Positions 1 to 9,039 of a stretch of DNA of 64,000 bases are shown one piece after another. Within the stretch, counting starts at the first letter, position 1, and the number at the start of each line of letters is the position of its first letter. The notes under the pieces were generated by a model. It had not been told where the DNA came from. It did not search any database and saw nothing but the letters and a program-made list of their open reading frames with translations. Position numbers and translations under genes: made by a program. Source of the DNA: an uncultured Naasia sp. (GTDB taxonomy: Bacteria; Actinomycetota; Actinomycetes; Actinomycetales; Microbacteriaceae); the NCBI GenBank assembly GCA_913778905.1, contig CAJYYA010000001.1, positions 124,001 through 188,000 on the forward strand. Reading direction: 5' to 3'.

Positions 1-372
1 GCTCATGTGAAGGCGTCGGTGACCGTCATGGACGCGGACTCGCTGGATCACGTGGCCGGTGTTGTCGGCCTGGATGGACCGCTCGATCCGACCCGGGCCC
101 GGCGCAACATCGTGCTGCGCGGGATGGATGCAGGAACGATGCTCGGTCTCGACGCCTGGCGCGGACGCCGCTTCTCCTTGGACTCCGGCAAGGGTGCGGT
201 CGAGTTCGAGGCGCACCGTCCGGCCAATCCGTGCGCCTGGATGGACGTCGTCTACGCGCCCGGTGCGTTCCAGGCCCTTCGTGGCCGGGGCGGGATGCGC
301 TGCGCGCCCCTCACCGACGGGTTCCTGACGCTGGGGCCCGCGGTACTGCGGCTCCATCCGTCGTCTCCCTGA
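1..372 (+). CDS. MOSC domain protein, C-terminal part (5' end outside window)
   Basis: The reading frame is open from the first base and ends at TGA 370-372, so this is the 3' part of a longer gene; the GTG at position 7 is probably an internal valine. Visible blocks are ARRNIVLRGMD, then NPCAWMDVVYAPG, typical of the C-terminal half of MOSC proteins. MOSC proteins handle sulfur bound to a conserved cysteine, for example in molybdenum-cofactor sulfurases and YiiM-like enzymes; the Cys of NPCAWM is the likely residue. The substrate cannot be told from this fragment. About 120 residues are visible. Confidence 0.7.
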   Translation, partial: AHVKASVTVMDADSLDHVAGVVGLDGPLDPTRARRNIVLRGMDAGTMLGLDAWRGRRFSLDSGKGAVEFEAHRPANPCAWMDVVYAPGAFQALRGRGGMRCAPLTDGFLTLGPAVLRLHPSSP

Positions 373-375
373 CCG

Positions 376-449
376 AATGAAGGAAAAATCCGCCGGATCA
401 CTCTCGGATCCGCTTGAGCGTGTGACTGGGTGGCCCTTTCTCCTTCATT
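376..449. terminator. Weak inverted repeat between MOSC gene and ispE
   Basis: AATGAAGGA at 376-384 is complementary to TCCTTCATT at 441-449, with a long GC-rich middle that can pair internally. It sits between the convergent ends of the MOSC gene and ispE, so it may act as a bidirectional terminator. The stem is short relative to its loop. Confidence 0.3.
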
Positions 450-482
450 TGGTCAGAGAGGAGTCCGAAGGGGCACTGCCGC

Positions 483-1415
483 TCAGTCGTGAAGAGTGCG
501 GGCGCCGTGGGCCGGGGCCGTCACGCGGACGACGTCGAGACGCGCGGCGGAGAGAGCGATCTGCAGCGAGATGGCCGAGTTGCGGTCGGCGGTGAGGAAC
601 GCGATGGTGGGGCCGGAACCCGACACGATGCCCGCGAGGGCACCGTTCCGCTCCCCCAGCTCGAGGATCGTCGACAGGTTCGGCGCGAGATGCAGCGCCG
701 GGGCCTGGAGGTCGTTGTGCATGGTCTCGGCCAGCAGGTGGGCGTCCCCGGCACGGAGCGCCTGCAGCACGTTGGCATCGACGACCGGCGCGGTACCGAC
801 CCCGGGAGCGAGTTCGGCCGCGTTCCGCTCCCGGTGACGGTCCAACTCCCGGAAGACGACGGGCGTACTGAGACCGTGATCGGCGAGCACGAGTACCCAG
901 TCGAAGGAGCCCTTCGCGAGGGCCGGGCTCAGCTCGTCGCCGCGGCCGGTACCGATGGCCGTTCCGCCCATCAGAGCGAATGGGACATCGGCGCCGAGCT
1001 GCGCGGCGAGACCGTGCAGATCCTCACGGCTGAGACCGGTTCCCCAGAGCGCATCGCACGCGACCAGGGTCGCCGCCGCGTCGGCCGATCCGCCGCCCAT
1101 GCCACCGGCGATCGGAACGCGCTTCGTGATGTCGAGGCGGACTCCGCCGCGATAGTCGGTCGTACGCGCCAGCAGACGGGCCGCCTTGATGGCGATGTTC
1201 GACTCGTCGACCTCGAGACCGGACGTGTCGATAGGGCCTTCGAAGGCGACGGAGAAGTCGTCGGCACGACTGGCGCGCACCTCTTCGCAGAGCGAAACAG
1301 CCTGATAGGCGGTCGCGAGATCGTGGTAGCCGTCGTCCTGCAACGCGCCGACCCGGAGGAAGACGTTGATCTTCCCCGGGGCCTTGGCCGTGACCGACCT
1401 CGCGTCCGGGCTCAT
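483..1415 (-). CDS. ispE: 4-diphosphocytidyl-2-C-methyl-D-erythritol kinase
   Basis: This is the IspE kinase of the MEP isoprenoid pathway, which phosphorylates the 2-hydroxyl of CDP-methylerythritol using ATP in the cytosol. The protein has the GHMP-kinase layout: N-terminal [14 protein letters not shown], the glycine-rich ATP loop [17 protein letters not shown] near residue 100, and a C-terminal GSGPTIAFL motif. At 310 residues it is normal size. I start at ATG 1415 (MSPDARS); an in-frame TTG at 1424 is the alternative. In many actinobacteria ispE directly follows rsmA; here a SulP gene and a MerR gene lie between them, so ispE probably has its own promoter. The upstream TTAGGT at about 1434-1429 could be its -10. 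Confidence 0.95.
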   Translation of the reverse strand: MSPDARSVTAKAPGKINVFLRVGALQDDGYHDLATAYQAVSLCEEVRASRADDFSVAFEGPIDTSGLEVDESNIAIKAARLLARTTDYRGGVRLDITKRVPIAGGMGGGSADAAATLVACDALWGTGLSREDLHGLAAQLGADVPFALMGGTAIGTGRGDELSPALAKGSFDWVLVLADHGLSTPVVFRELDRHRERNAAELAPGVGTAPVVDANVLQALRAGDAHLLAETMHNDLQAPALHLAPNLSTILELGERNGALAGIVSGSGPTIAFLTADRNSAISLQIALSAARLDVVRVTAPAHGARTLHD

Positions 1416-1495
1416 GCCTAACAACCTAACCGGTCCGGACGGAGGCCATGAACTCCCCCGATGGACCGCCGAGATCGATGGCCCGCACCGAGCCC

Positions 1496-2998
1496 TCAGT
1501 GACTCTCGAGGGTGCCCGCCAGACGGCCGTGCATGGATGCGCTCGAGTCGTTCATGCCGACGATCTCGACGGTCGCGCCGTGGCGAGCATATTTCGTCGT
1601 GATCGCGTCGAGCGCGGCGACCGTGGACGCATCCCAGACGTGCGATCCGGAGAGGTCGATCCGGATGCTCGACGGATCCTCCGCGTAATCGAACTGATGC
1701 GTGAGGTCGTTGCTCGATGCGAAGAACAGCTCACCGCGCACACGGTATACCGCCACGTCGACACCGTCTTCCTGGACGACCGTGCGCTCGACCGCCGTGA
1801 AGTGGGCGACCCTCCTCGCGAAGACGACCATGGCGGCGACGACCCCGAGGATGACACCGATCGCGAGGTTGTGGGTGATCACGACGGCGGCCACCGTGAT
1901 GACCATGACCAGGGTCTCGCCGATGGGCATGCGCTTGAGGGTCGAGGGGCGGATGCTGTGCCAGTCGAACGTCCCGACGGACACCATGATCATGACCGCG
2001 ACGAGAGCCGCCATCGGGATGATCGCCACGATGTCGCCGAGCGCCACGACGAGGATGAGCAGAAAGACGCCCGCGAGGAATGTCGAGATCCGTGTTCGAG
2101 CACCCGACGCCTTCACGTTGATCATCGTCTGGCCGATCATCGCGCAACCGCCCATACCGCCGAAGAGGCCGGACAGGACGTTCGCGGCACCTTGGCCGAG
2201 TGACTCGCGGGTCTTGCTCGAGCCGGTCTCGGTGATGTCGTCGACGAGCTTCGCCGTCATGAGCGATTCGAGAAGGCCAACGAGGGCCACCGCGACGGCG
2301 TACGGGGCGATGATCTGCAGGGTCTCCCAGGTGAGCGGAACACTCGGGAAGACCAGCTCGGGGAGGCTCTTCGGGAGCTCGCCCTGGTCGCCGACCGTCG
2401 GGACGGCGATGGCGGCGGTCACGACGACGGCGGTCAGGAGCACGATCGCGACCAGCGGGGCGGGCACCGCCCGGGTGAAGCGAGGGAGGAGAACCATGAT
2501 GACGATTCCCACCGCGACCAGCGGATACACCAGCCACGGCACGCCCAGGAGGTAGGGCACCTGAGCCGAGAAGATCAGGATCGCGAGCGCGTTGACGAAG
2601 CCCACCATGACGCTGCGCGGGATGAAGCGCATGAGCTTGGCCACGCCGAGGACGCCGAGGAGGATCTGCAGAAGGCCGCCGAGGATGACGGTCGCGAGCA
2701 GGTACTCGACACCGTGGTCGCGGACCACCGGGGCGACGACCAGCGCGATGGCTCCGGTCGCCGCCGTGATCATGGCGGGGCGACCCCCGAGGAAGGCGAT
2801 CGCGACGGCCATGACGAACGACGAGAAGAGGCCGACGCGCGGGTCGACGCCGGCGATGATCGAGAACGAGATCGCCTCGGGGATGAGGGCGAGGGCGACG
2901 ACGAGGCCGGCCAGCACCTCCCGCGTGAGGATGCGGGGCGAGCGGAGCGCACTGAGGACGGACGATTCCGGGCGCACGGAATAGGACTGGGTAGGCAT
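1496..2998 (-). CDS. SulP family anion transporter with STAS domain
   Basis: This is an inner-membrane SulP/SLC26 anion transporter of 500 residues. The first 380 or so residues are almost continuous hydrophobic segments, starting with the SulP signature region [20 protein letters not shown] cytoplasmic STAS domain occupies roughly residues 400-495, with the core [20 protein letters not shown]. Family members carry sulfate, bicarbonate or dicarboxylates; the substrate cannot be read from sequence. It is transcribed away from a MerR-type regulator, and the intergenic region carries a MerR-like palindrome, so that regulator is the likely controller. Start is ATG 2998. Confidence 0.88.
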   Translation of the reverse strand: MPTQSYSVRPESSVLSALRSPRILTREVLAGLVVALALIPEAISFSIIAGVDPRVGLFSSFVMAVAIAFLGGRPAMITAATGAIALVVAPVVRDHGVEYLLATVILGGLLQILLGVLGVAKLMRFIPRSVMVGFVNALAILIFSAQVPYLLGVPWLVYPLVAVGIVIMVLLPRFTRAVPAPLVAIVLLTAVVVTAAIAVPTVGDQGELPKSLPELVFPSVPLTWETLQIIAPYAVAVALVGLLESLMTAKLVDDITETGSSKTRESLGQGAANVLSGLFGGMGGCAMIGQTMINVKASGARTRISTFLAGVFLLILVVALGDIVAIIPMAALVAVMIMVSVGTFDWHSIRPSTLKRMPIGETLVMVITVAAVVITHNLAIGVILGVVAAMVVFARRVAHFTAVERTVVQEDGVDVAVYRVRGELFFASSNDLTHQFDYAEDPSSIRIDLSGSHVWDASTVAALDAITTKYARHGATVEIVGMNDSSASMHGRLAGTLESH

Positions 2999-3068
2999 CG
3001 GATCCTTCGGGGAGATCGCGCTCGGACGGCGCGGAAGCAGAGGTGGCCGCTCCTCGTCGAGCCGACGT

Positions 3069-3099
3069 CTGTAACCCTACCCTAACGTGAGGGTAGAGT
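3069..3099 (+). promoter_or_regulatory. MerR-type promoter and operator
   Basis: A perfect inverted repeat, CTACCCT-N6-AGGGTAG, lies at 3077-3096. It falls between a possible -35 (CTGTAA, 3069-3074) and a -10 (TAGAGT, 3094-3099) separated by 19 bp, the stretched spacer typical of MerR-family promoters. The predicted transcript would start near 3106, the first base of the MerR gene, giving a leaderless mRNA. Confidence 0.65.
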
Positions 3100-3105
3100 T
3101 GGAAT

Positions 3106-3498
3106 ATGCGAGAGGATGGACGCATGAGCGACGTCCGGACCATGCACATCGGTGAGCTCGCCGAGCGCACGGGGCTCTCCCTCCGCACCCTCCGCCATTA
3201 CGACGAGGTCGGCCTGGTCAGCGCATCCGGTCGGACCGAGGGCGGCTTCCGGCTCTACACGCAGGACGACTACGAGCGGCTCATGCTGATCAGGCGGATG
3301 AAGCCGCTCGGGTTCACTCTCGAGGAGATGGCGGCGCTGCTGGAAGCGCTCGACGCGGGCGACGAGGATCCGGAGCGCCGCGCGGCGACCCTGGAGCGCT
3401 TCACGGCCGAGGCGCGGGAGCGACGCGAGGCGTTGGCGAAGCAGCTGGCCATGGCGGACGAGTTCCTGGAGCTGCTGGCCGAACGCAGCGGAGGCTGA
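3106..3498 (+). CDS. MerR family transcriptional regulator
   Basis: This is a 130-residue MerR-type activator. The N-terminal winged helix (MHIGELAERTGLSLRTLRHYDEVGL) is followed by the wing FRLYTQDDYERL and a C-terminal coiled coil (EALDAGDEDPERRAATLERF) that would dimerise. There is no cysteine, so a thiol- or metal-sensing role like MerR or SoxR is unlikely; no effector domain follows the coil. It is divergent from the SulP gene with a shared operator, suggesting control of that transporter and of itself. ATG 3106 fits a leaderless start 7 nt after the -10; ATG 3124 (MSDVRTM), preceded by AGAGGA, is the alternative. Confidence 0.88.
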   Translation: MREDGRMSDVRTMHIGELAERTGLSLRTLRHYDEVGLVSASGRTEGGFRLYTQDDYERLMLIRRMKPLGFTLEEMAALLEALDAGDEDPERRAATLERFTAEARERREALAKQLAMADEFLELLAERSGG

Positions 3499-3514
3499 CC
3501 CCGATCGTCGAGAA

Positions 3515-3549
3515 GGCCCCGCCCATCGAGCGAAGCGATATGAAGGGGC
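3515..3549. terminator. Hairpin between MerR gene and rsmA (family A repeat copy)
   Basis: GCCCC (3516-3520) pairs with GGGGC (3545-3549) around a core resembling GAGCGAAGCGATATGAAGG. This matches the family A repeats at 35101-35213 and 46410-46493. It separates two convergent genes, fitting a bidirectional terminator. Confidence 0.5.
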
Positions 3550-4425
3550 TCAGGCGGTCGCGCGGGCGATCGCGAGGAAGTCGTCTATGGTCAGCCGCTC
3601 GCCTCGGGCCGTCGGGTCGACGCCCGCACGCTCGAGGGTCGCCGTCGCGTTCTCGCTCGACCCCAGCACGCCGGAGAGGGCCTGCCGAAGCATCTTGCGC
3701 CGTTGCCCGAAGGCCGCATCCACCAGGGAGAACACGCGACGGCGGAGGTCCGCGTCACCCGGCTCGCTCGCGTGGCGTTGGAAGCCCACGAGCACGGAAT
3801 CGACATTCGGGACCGGCCAGAAGATCTGCCGGCCGACTTTGCCCACGACCCGGAAGTCGCCGTACCACGCCGCTTTAACGCTGGGCGAGCCGTAGATCTT
3901 CGATCCGGGGGCCGCGGCGATCCGCTCCCCCACCTCGGACTGCACCATGACGACGCCCGACTGCAGAGTCGGGACGTGCTCGAGGAGGTGCAGCAGCACC
4001 GGCACCGAGACGTTGTAGGGCAGGTTCGCGACGAGACGCACCGGAAGCACGCCGGGCGCCGCCGAGGATCCGGTCGGAGGCGTGAAGTCGCGCACCTCGA
4101 GCGCATCGGACAGGACGACGTCGAGACGCACCGCCGCCTCGTCGCCGAGCTGCACGCCCACCGTTGTCGGGAGCGCCTCGGCGAGACGCGGATCGATCTC
4201 GATCGCGAGCACGGAGGCGTCGGCTTCGAGGAGGCCGAGCGTCAAGGACCCGAGCCCGGGTCCGATCTCGACGACGCGATCCCCCGCCTGCACACCGGCG
4301 AGGCGCACGATGCGGCGGACCGTGTTCGGGTCGTGAACGAAGTTCTGGCCGAGCTTCTTGGTCGGATTGACCATGAGCCGCTCGGCGAGGTCGCGGACTT
4401 CGGCGGGACCGAGCAGACCGCTCAC
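3550..4425 (-). CDS. rsmA: 16S rRNA (adenine(1518)-N6/adenine(1519)-N6)-dimethyltransferase
   Basis: RsmA (KsgA) dimethylates two adjacent adenines in helix 45 of 16S rRNA, a late step in 30S maturation. The protein shows LGQNFVHDPNTVRRIV at the N-terminus, the SAM-binding VVEIGPGLGSLT around residue 55, and the adenine-methylase motif NLPYN near residue 140. At 291 residues it is normal size. The start GTG (4425-4423) overlaps the tatD stop in a GTGA junction, so the two are probably translationally coupled in the metG-tatD-rsmA operon. Confidence 0.96.
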   Translation of the reverse strand: MSGLLGPAEVRDLAERLMVNPTKKLGQNFVHDPNTVRRIVRLAGVQAGDRVVEIGPGLGSLTLGLLEADASVLAIEIDPRLAEALPTTVGVQLGDEAAVRLDVVLSDALEVRDFTPPTGSSAAPGVLPVRLVANLPYNVSVPVLLHLLEHVPTLQSGVVMVQSEVGERIAAAPGSKIYGSPSVKAAWYGDFRVVGKVGRQIFWPVPNVDSVLVGFQRHASEPGDADLRRRVFSLVDAAFGQRRKMLRQALSGVLGSSENATATLERAGVDPTARGERLTIDDFLAIARATA

Positions 4426-5375
4426 GCGATGTCGCTCGGGGCCGGCGACTCGTCGAATTCGGGCGAGAACGCCGAATCGGGCTCGGGCGGCTCACTGTCC
4501 CAGGAGCCGTAGACCATCTCGGTGTTCGACGAGATCTGCGCCGCGAGCATCGAGGCGTCGGTGCCGAGGTAGTCGGCCATGAAACGCAACGTATGCGGCA
4601 GCAGATACGGCGCGTTGGGTCGTCCGCGAACGGGGACGGGCGTCAGATACGGCGCGTCCGTTTCGAGCAGCAGCTGAGCACGCGGCAGCACCTCGAGCGC
4701 GTCGCGGCGGTCCTGCGCGTTCTTGAACGTGACCGTACCGGCGAACGAGGCGTACCAGCCGTTGTCGGCGATGACCCGACCGAGGTCGTAATCGCCGGAG
4801 AAGCAGTGGAAGACGGTCTTCTCGGGGGCGCCGACACGCAACAGGGTCTCGACGACCTCATCGTGGGCATCCCGGTCATGGATCTGCAGGGCGAGGCCGT
4901 ACTTCTTGGCGATCTCGATGTGCGCCTCGAAGCTCTCGAACTGCGCCGCGCGGCCGTCCTCGCCGGTGCGGAAGAAGTCGAGCCCGGTCTCGCCGATGGC
5001 CCGTACGCGCGGACGCTGCGCCAGGGCCTCGATCTCCTCCAGAGCGGAGGTCAACTCGCCGCGGGCGGCCAGCTCGGGCGCCTCGTTCGGATGCAGCGCC
5101 ACGGCGGCCAGCACGCGCGGCTCGATGGCCGCGATCTCGGCCGACCATCGGCTCGTCTCGAGGTCGGTGCCGACCTGCACGACACCGCGCACGCCGACGG
5201 ACGACGCCCGGTCGAGGTGCTCGCGGTAGTCCAGCGAGTTCGCGCCGTCGGCAATCTCGAGGTGCGTGTGGTTGTCATAGACGCCCACGGTCAGCGCCTC
5301 GGGCAGAGGCGGGTAATCGAGCTGCTCCCGCTCGCCGTCGCCGCGCTCGCGGAGGTGCGTCGGAAGATTCGTCAC
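4422..5375 (-). CDS. TatD family metal-dependent hydrolase (DNase)
   Basis: This is a TatD/YcfH-type amidohydrolase with a TIM-barrel fold and two metal ions; family members have 3'-5' exonuclease or DNase activity. Metal ligands are visible as NHTHLEI (HxH) near residue 35, GETGLDFF, QIHDRDAHDE, FHCFSG and LETDAPYLTP. The protein is 317 residues. I chose GTG 5375, which overlaps the metG stop as GTGA; the open frame extends upstream, but that part is antisense of metG and shows no family similarity. It sits mid-operon between metG and rsmA, a common actinobacterial order. Confidence 0.93.
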   Translation of the reverse strand: MTNLPTHLRERGDGEREQLDYPPLPEALTVGVYDNHTHLEIADGANSLDYREHLDRASSVGVRGVVQVGTDLETSRWSAEIAAIEPRVLAAVALHPNEAPELAARGELTSALEEIEALAQRPRVRAIGETGLDFFRTGEDGRAAQFESFEAHIEIAKKYGLALQIHDRDAHDEVVETLLRVGAPEKTVFHCFSGDYDLGRVIADNGWYASFAGTVTFKNAQDRRDALEVLPRAQLLLETDAPYLTPVPVRGRPNAPYLLPHTLRFMADYLGTDASMLAAQISSNTEMVYGSWDSEPPEPDSAFSPEFDESPAPSDIA

Positions 5376-6979
5376 GCGGTCACCCGGGCAGGAGCGGCAG
5401 CCGGAGTCGGATCCTCGATGCGCGGGAAGAGACCTGCGAGCTTCGTGACCGTCGCCCCCGCGGCCAGCTGACCCCACCGCCCGGCGTCCCGGAGCGGCTG
5501 CTCGGCGAGCGCACCCAGCGCAGGGGCCGCGCCGAGCGCATCCCACAGCGTCGTGGTCGCCTTCGGCAGCACCGGCGACAGCAGAGTCGCAAGGGCACGG
5601 AGCCCCTCGGCCGCTGTGTAGAGGACCGTCCCCAGGCGCTCGCGCTGAGCCTCGTCCTTGGCCAGCACCCAGGGCTCCTGCTCGGTGATGTAGCCGTTGA
5701 GCTCGTCGACGATGGTCCAGATCGCGGCGATGGCCTCGTGGGGCGCGAAGCGCTCCATAGCGGCGTCCGCATCGATCGCCGCCTTTGTCACGGTGGCGCG
5801 GATCGCGAGGTCGGCGTCCGTCGGTGCCGTTTCCGCCGGCACGACGCCGTCGAAGTAACGCGTGATCATGGCGACGACGCGCGAGGCGAGGTTGCCGAAG
5901 CCGTTGGCGAGCTCGGCCTGGTAACGCGCCGACAGGTCCTCCCAGGAGAACGAGCCGTCCTGCCCGAACGCGATGGCGCGGAGGAAGTAGTAGCGGAAGG
6001 CGTCGGATCCGAAGACCTCGGTGATCTGCTCGGGCGCGATACCGGTGAGCTTCGACTTCGACATCTTCTCGCCGCCGACGAGCAACCAGCCGTGGGCGAA
6101 GACGTGCTTGGGCACCTCGACTCCCGCGGCCATGAGCATGGCGGGCCAGATGACGGCGTGGAAGCGGAGGATGTCCTTGCCGACGATGTGCACGGCCGGC
6201 CAGCGGCGGGTGAAGTTCTCGTCGTCCTGGCCGTAACCGGCGGCGGTGGCGTAGTTGAGCAGCGCGTCGAACCACACGTAGAGGATGTGCTTCTCGTCCC
6301 ACGGGATCGGGATGCCCCAGTCGAAGCTGGACCGCGAGATCGACAGATCGCTGAGGCCCTGCTTGACGAACTGGACGACCTCGTTGCGAGCACTCTCGGG
6401 CTGCACGAAGTCGGGGCGCTCCTCGTAGAGGGCGAGGAGGCGCTCCTGGAAGTCGCTCATGCGGAAGAAGTAGTTGCGCTCCTGCAGCAGCTCGACGGGC
6501 TTGGAGTGGATGGCGCAGACCAGCTGGCCTTCGAAGGGCCCGGTGCCCTCGACGAGTTCGCTCTGCTGCTTGTACTCCTCACAGCCGACGCAGTAGTAGC
6601 CCTCGTACTCGCCCGTGTAGATGAAGCCGTCGTCGTGCAGCTTCGACACGAACGCCTGCACGCCGTCCTCATGACGCTTCTGCGTCGTACGGATGAAGTC
6701 GTCGTTGGCGATGTCGAGGGTGTCGAGCAGCGGGATCCACGACTCCTCGACGAGCCGGTCGGCCCATTCGCCCGGGGTCATACCGCCCGCAGCTGCGGTG
6801 CGGAGCATCTTCTGGCCGTGCTCGTCGGTGCCGGTCAGCATCCAGGTGTCATCACCGGCCTGACGGTGCCAGCGGGCGAGCACGTCGGCAGCGACCTCGG
6901 TGTACCCGTGGCCGATGTGAGGCACGTCGCTCGGGTAGAAGATCGGCGTCGTGATGTAGAAGGAATCGCCGGAAGACAT
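5372..6979 (-). CDS. metG: Methionyl-tRNA synthetase
   Basis: MetG charges tRNA-Met with methionine. The class I signatures are both present: PHIGHGYTE (HIGH) near residue 20 and EKMSKSKLT (KMSKS) near residue 305. An insertion with CVGCEEYK follows the first half of the Rossmann fold, reminiscent of the zinc knuckle, although a full four-cysteine set is not evident. The protein is 535 residues and lacks the C-terminal tRNA-binding extension of some MetG forms. ATG 6979 (MSSGDSFYIT) is preceded by AGGA 8 nt upstream; in-frame ATGs further upstream are less likely. It is the first gene of the metG-tatD-rsmA operon. Confidence 0.96.
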   Translation of the reverse strand: MSSGDSFYITTPIFYPSDVPHIGHGYTEVAADVLARWHRQAGDDTWMLTGTDEHGQKMLRTAAAGGMTPGEWADRLVEESWIPLLDTLDIANDDFIRTTQKRHEDGVQAFVSKLHDDGFIYTGEYEGYYCVGCEEYKQQSELVEGTGPFEGQLVCAIHSKPVELLQERNYFFRMSDFQERLLALYEERPDFVQPESARNEVVQFVKQGLSDLSISRSSFDWGIPIPWDEKHILYVWFDALLNYATAAGYGQDDENFTRRWPAVHIVGKDILRFHAVIWPAMLMAAGVEVPKHVFAHGWLLVGGEKMSKSKLTGIAPEQITEVFGSDAFRYYFLRAIAFGQDGSFSWEDLSARYQAELANGFGNLASRVVAMITRYFDGVVPAETAPTDADLAIRATVTKAAIDADAAMERFAPHEAIAAIWTIVDELNGYITEQEPWVLAKDEAQRERLGTVLYTAAEGLRALATLLSPVLPKATTTLWDALGAAPALGALAEQPLRDAGRWGQLAAGATVTKLAGLFPRIEDPTPAAAPARVTA

Positions 6980-7057
6980 AAGGAGCATCCTACTTCGGCG
7001 CCCTCGCACGGCTGATGCGTGTGACGGGCCCCGGATCGGGAGGACGACGGGTGCGGC

Positions 7058-7981
7058 TCAGCCGATCGAACGGACGTCGATGACGACCTTGCCGAGGCCG
7101 TGCCCTGCAGCGACGCTCTTGTAGGCGTCCTTCACCCGGGCGAGCGGATAGCTGCTGCGGATGGGCAGCTCCAGCTGGCGACAGGTGAGAAGACCCGCGA
7201 GTCGACTGAGCACCGAGCCGGGATCCACCGAATCCTGTCCGCACGTCTGAGCGCCGACGCGCGTCGCCGCATCGAAGTCGGCGACCGTGTTGATGCGTTC
7301 GGGCGCGACTCCCAGGTCGACGGCGAGGTCGACATTGCCGTTGCCGTGCGTGTCGATGAAGGCGACGACCGGTTCCTCCCCGGCGACCTCGAGCACCCGT
7401 TCGCGAAGGCCATCGCCGTAGGTCACCGGGAGGGCTCCGAGGCCTCGGAGGTAGTCGTGGTGGCACTCGCGGGCCGTCGCGATGACACGGGCGCCTTCGC
7501 GGATCGCCAGCTGCGTCGCGAGGACCCCGACCCCACCCGCGGCGCCGGCCACGACGACCGTCTCACCGTCCCGAGGAGCCACCGCGTCGACGCACGCCTG
7601 AGCGGTGGTCCCGGCGACGTAGAGCGCCCCGGCGGTGTGCCAGTCCAGCCCGTCGGGCTTTCCGATGAGTCGTGACTCGTGGACCGTGGCGAACTCCGCC
7701 TGACCGTTCCGGCAGTCGCTGAAGCCGATGACCTCGTCGCCCACCCGGACGCTGGTAACCCCTTCACCGACGGCCGCGACGAGGCCTGCGAAGTCGCTGC
7801 CCTTACCTTTCGGTCGTTCGTCCCCGCTCGAGTCGTCAGCCCCCTCGATGTCGCACCGATTGACGCCCGCAGAGACCACGGCGACCCGCACCTCGCCCGC
7901 GCCGGGTGGGCGGTCGTCGACCTCGACCACCTCGAGGGCATCGGACCCCCCGTAGCTGCCGAAACGGACCGCGCTGGACAT
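7058..7981 (-). CDS. Zinc-independent MDR-type NAD(P)H:quinone oxidoreductase
   Basis: This is a 307-residue medium-chain dehydrogenase/reductase of the quinone-oxidoreductase branch. The N-terminal GroES-like part (PPGAGEVRVAVVSAGVNRCD) precedes the cofactor-binding VVAGAAGGVGVLATQLA around residue 145. The catalytic-zinc cysteines of true alcohol dehydrogenases are not evident, so an NADPH-dependent reductase of quinones or reactive carbonyls is expected. Substrate is unknown. ATG 7981 has a strong AGGAGG upstream. It is probably monocistronic; the 146-bp gap towards rsmI has no clear gene. Confidence 0.85.
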   Translation of the reverse strand: MSSAVRFGSYGGSDALEVVEVDDRPPGAGEVRVAVVSAGVNRCDIEGADDSSGDERPKGKGSDFAGLVAAVGEGVTSVRVGDEVIGFSDCRNGQAEFATVHESRLIGKPDGLDWHTAGALYVAGTTAQACVDAVAPRDGETVVVAGAAGGVGVLATQLAIREGARVIATARECHHDYLRGLGALPVTYGDGLRERVLEVAGEEPVVAFIDTHGNGNVDLAVDLGVAPERINTVADFDAATRVGAQTCGQDSVDPGSVLSRLAGLLTCRQLELPIRSSYPLARVKDAYKSVAAGHGLGKVVIDVRSIG

Positions 7982-8127
7982 GAGACCTCCTGGATCGGGA
8001 CCCGTATATCCTCCCGACCGCGAGGGCCTCTCAGCTGAGAATGGGGCCCGCTCTCATGAGGCTCTGCGTGAATACCCATTAGTTCGTCCCATGAAGCATC
8101 CCCAGCCGGCATGGTCACGCTGCTGGA

Positions 8128-8952
8128 TCAGGAGGGGCGGTTCGCGGCGAGTGCCGCCTCATACAGTTCACGACGAGACAACCCGGTCGCGGCGGCCACT
8201 TCGGCGGACGCGTCCTTCAGGCGTGATCCGGCCGCGGTGAGGGCGAGCACCTGCCGAGTGCCCTCGTCGAGGTCGACCATGACGGCGGCAGCGCCTTCGA
8301 CCACGACCACGATCTCGCCTCGGGCACCGTCCGCGAAGCGTTCGGCGAGCTCCGCCGCGCCGCCCCGGACGATCTCCTCGAACATCTTCGTCAGCTCCCG
8401 GCAGACCGCGACGCGACGATCCGCCCCGAACGCCGCGGCCAGATCAATGAGGAACCCGCCCAGGCGCTGAGGAGACTCGAAGAAGACCAGAGTGCGCGGT
8501 TCCCGGGCCAGCGCGGCGAGCGCCGAGCGCCGCTCGCCCGGCTTGCGCGGGGCGAACCCCTCGAAGACGAACCGGTCGGTGGGGAGCCCGGAGAGAGCGA
8601 GCGCGGTCGGTACAGCGGACGGACCGGGGAGCAGGGTCATCGGGATGCCCGCCTCGATCGCGGCGACGACGAGGCGGTATCCGGGGTCCGAGACGGTCGG
8701 CATGCCGGCGTCGCTCACGACGAGCACGTCGGCCTCGCGCGCGAGCTCCAGGATCTCCGCCGCCCGATCGCGCTCGTTGTGGTCGTTCATCGAGATGAGT
8801 CGAGGTCGGTGCTCGATCCCGAGGCCCGCCATCAGGCGCTGGACGACCCGGGTGTCCTCCGCGACCACGACGGGCGCCGTCTGCAGCGCTTCCGTGAGTC
8901 GGCGGGTCGCGTCGCCGAGGTTTCCGATGGGGGTGGCGGCGAGCACGAGCAT
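8128..8952 (-). CDS. rsmI: 16S rRNA (cytidine(1402)-2'-O)-methyltransferase
   Basis: RsmI adds the 2'-O-methyl group to C1402 in the 30S P-site. The tetrapyrrole-methylase fold is clear: MLVLAATPIGNLGDATRR at the N-terminus, VVAEDTRVVQRLM, DAGMPTVSDPG and LPGPSAVPTALALSGL. The C-terminus (SRRELYEAAL) resembles the usual small helical tail. It has 274 residues, as usual. Start ATG 8952; the longer open frame upstream is antisense of the polymerase gene. In related genomes rsmI often faces the mannosyltransferase gene directly; here a polymerase gene lies between them. Confidence 0.95.
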   Translation of the reverse strand: MLVLAATPIGNLGDATRRLTEALQTAPVVVAEDTRVVQRLMAGLGIEHRPRLISMNDHNERDRAAEILELAREADVLVVSDAGMPTVSDPGYRLVVAAIEAGIPMTLLPGPSAVPTALALSGLPTDRFVFEGFAPRKPGERRSALAALAREPRTLVFFESPQRLGGFLIDLAAAFGADRRVAVCRELTKMFEEIVRGGAAELAERFADGARGEIVVVVEGAAAVMVDLDEGTRQVLALTAAGSRLKDASAEVAAATGLSRRELYEAALAANRPS

Positions 8953-9039
8953 GGGCTCAAGTCTCCCACCGCGCCGCTCGGCCGCCGGAGGCCGGGTCGC
9001 GCGCGGCCGAGTGTCGTCGGGGCATGGTGAGGTTAGGCG

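Noticed and set aside
489-1421. Long plus-strand ORF opposite ispE
   Set aside because: It mirrors ispE, is rich in Arg/Gly as expected for antisense of GC-rich genes, and shows no family motif.
5376-6302. Upstream extension of the tatD frame
   Set aside because: Arg-rich out-of-frame product of metG without TatD similarity; the GTGA overlap at 5375 gives a natural start.
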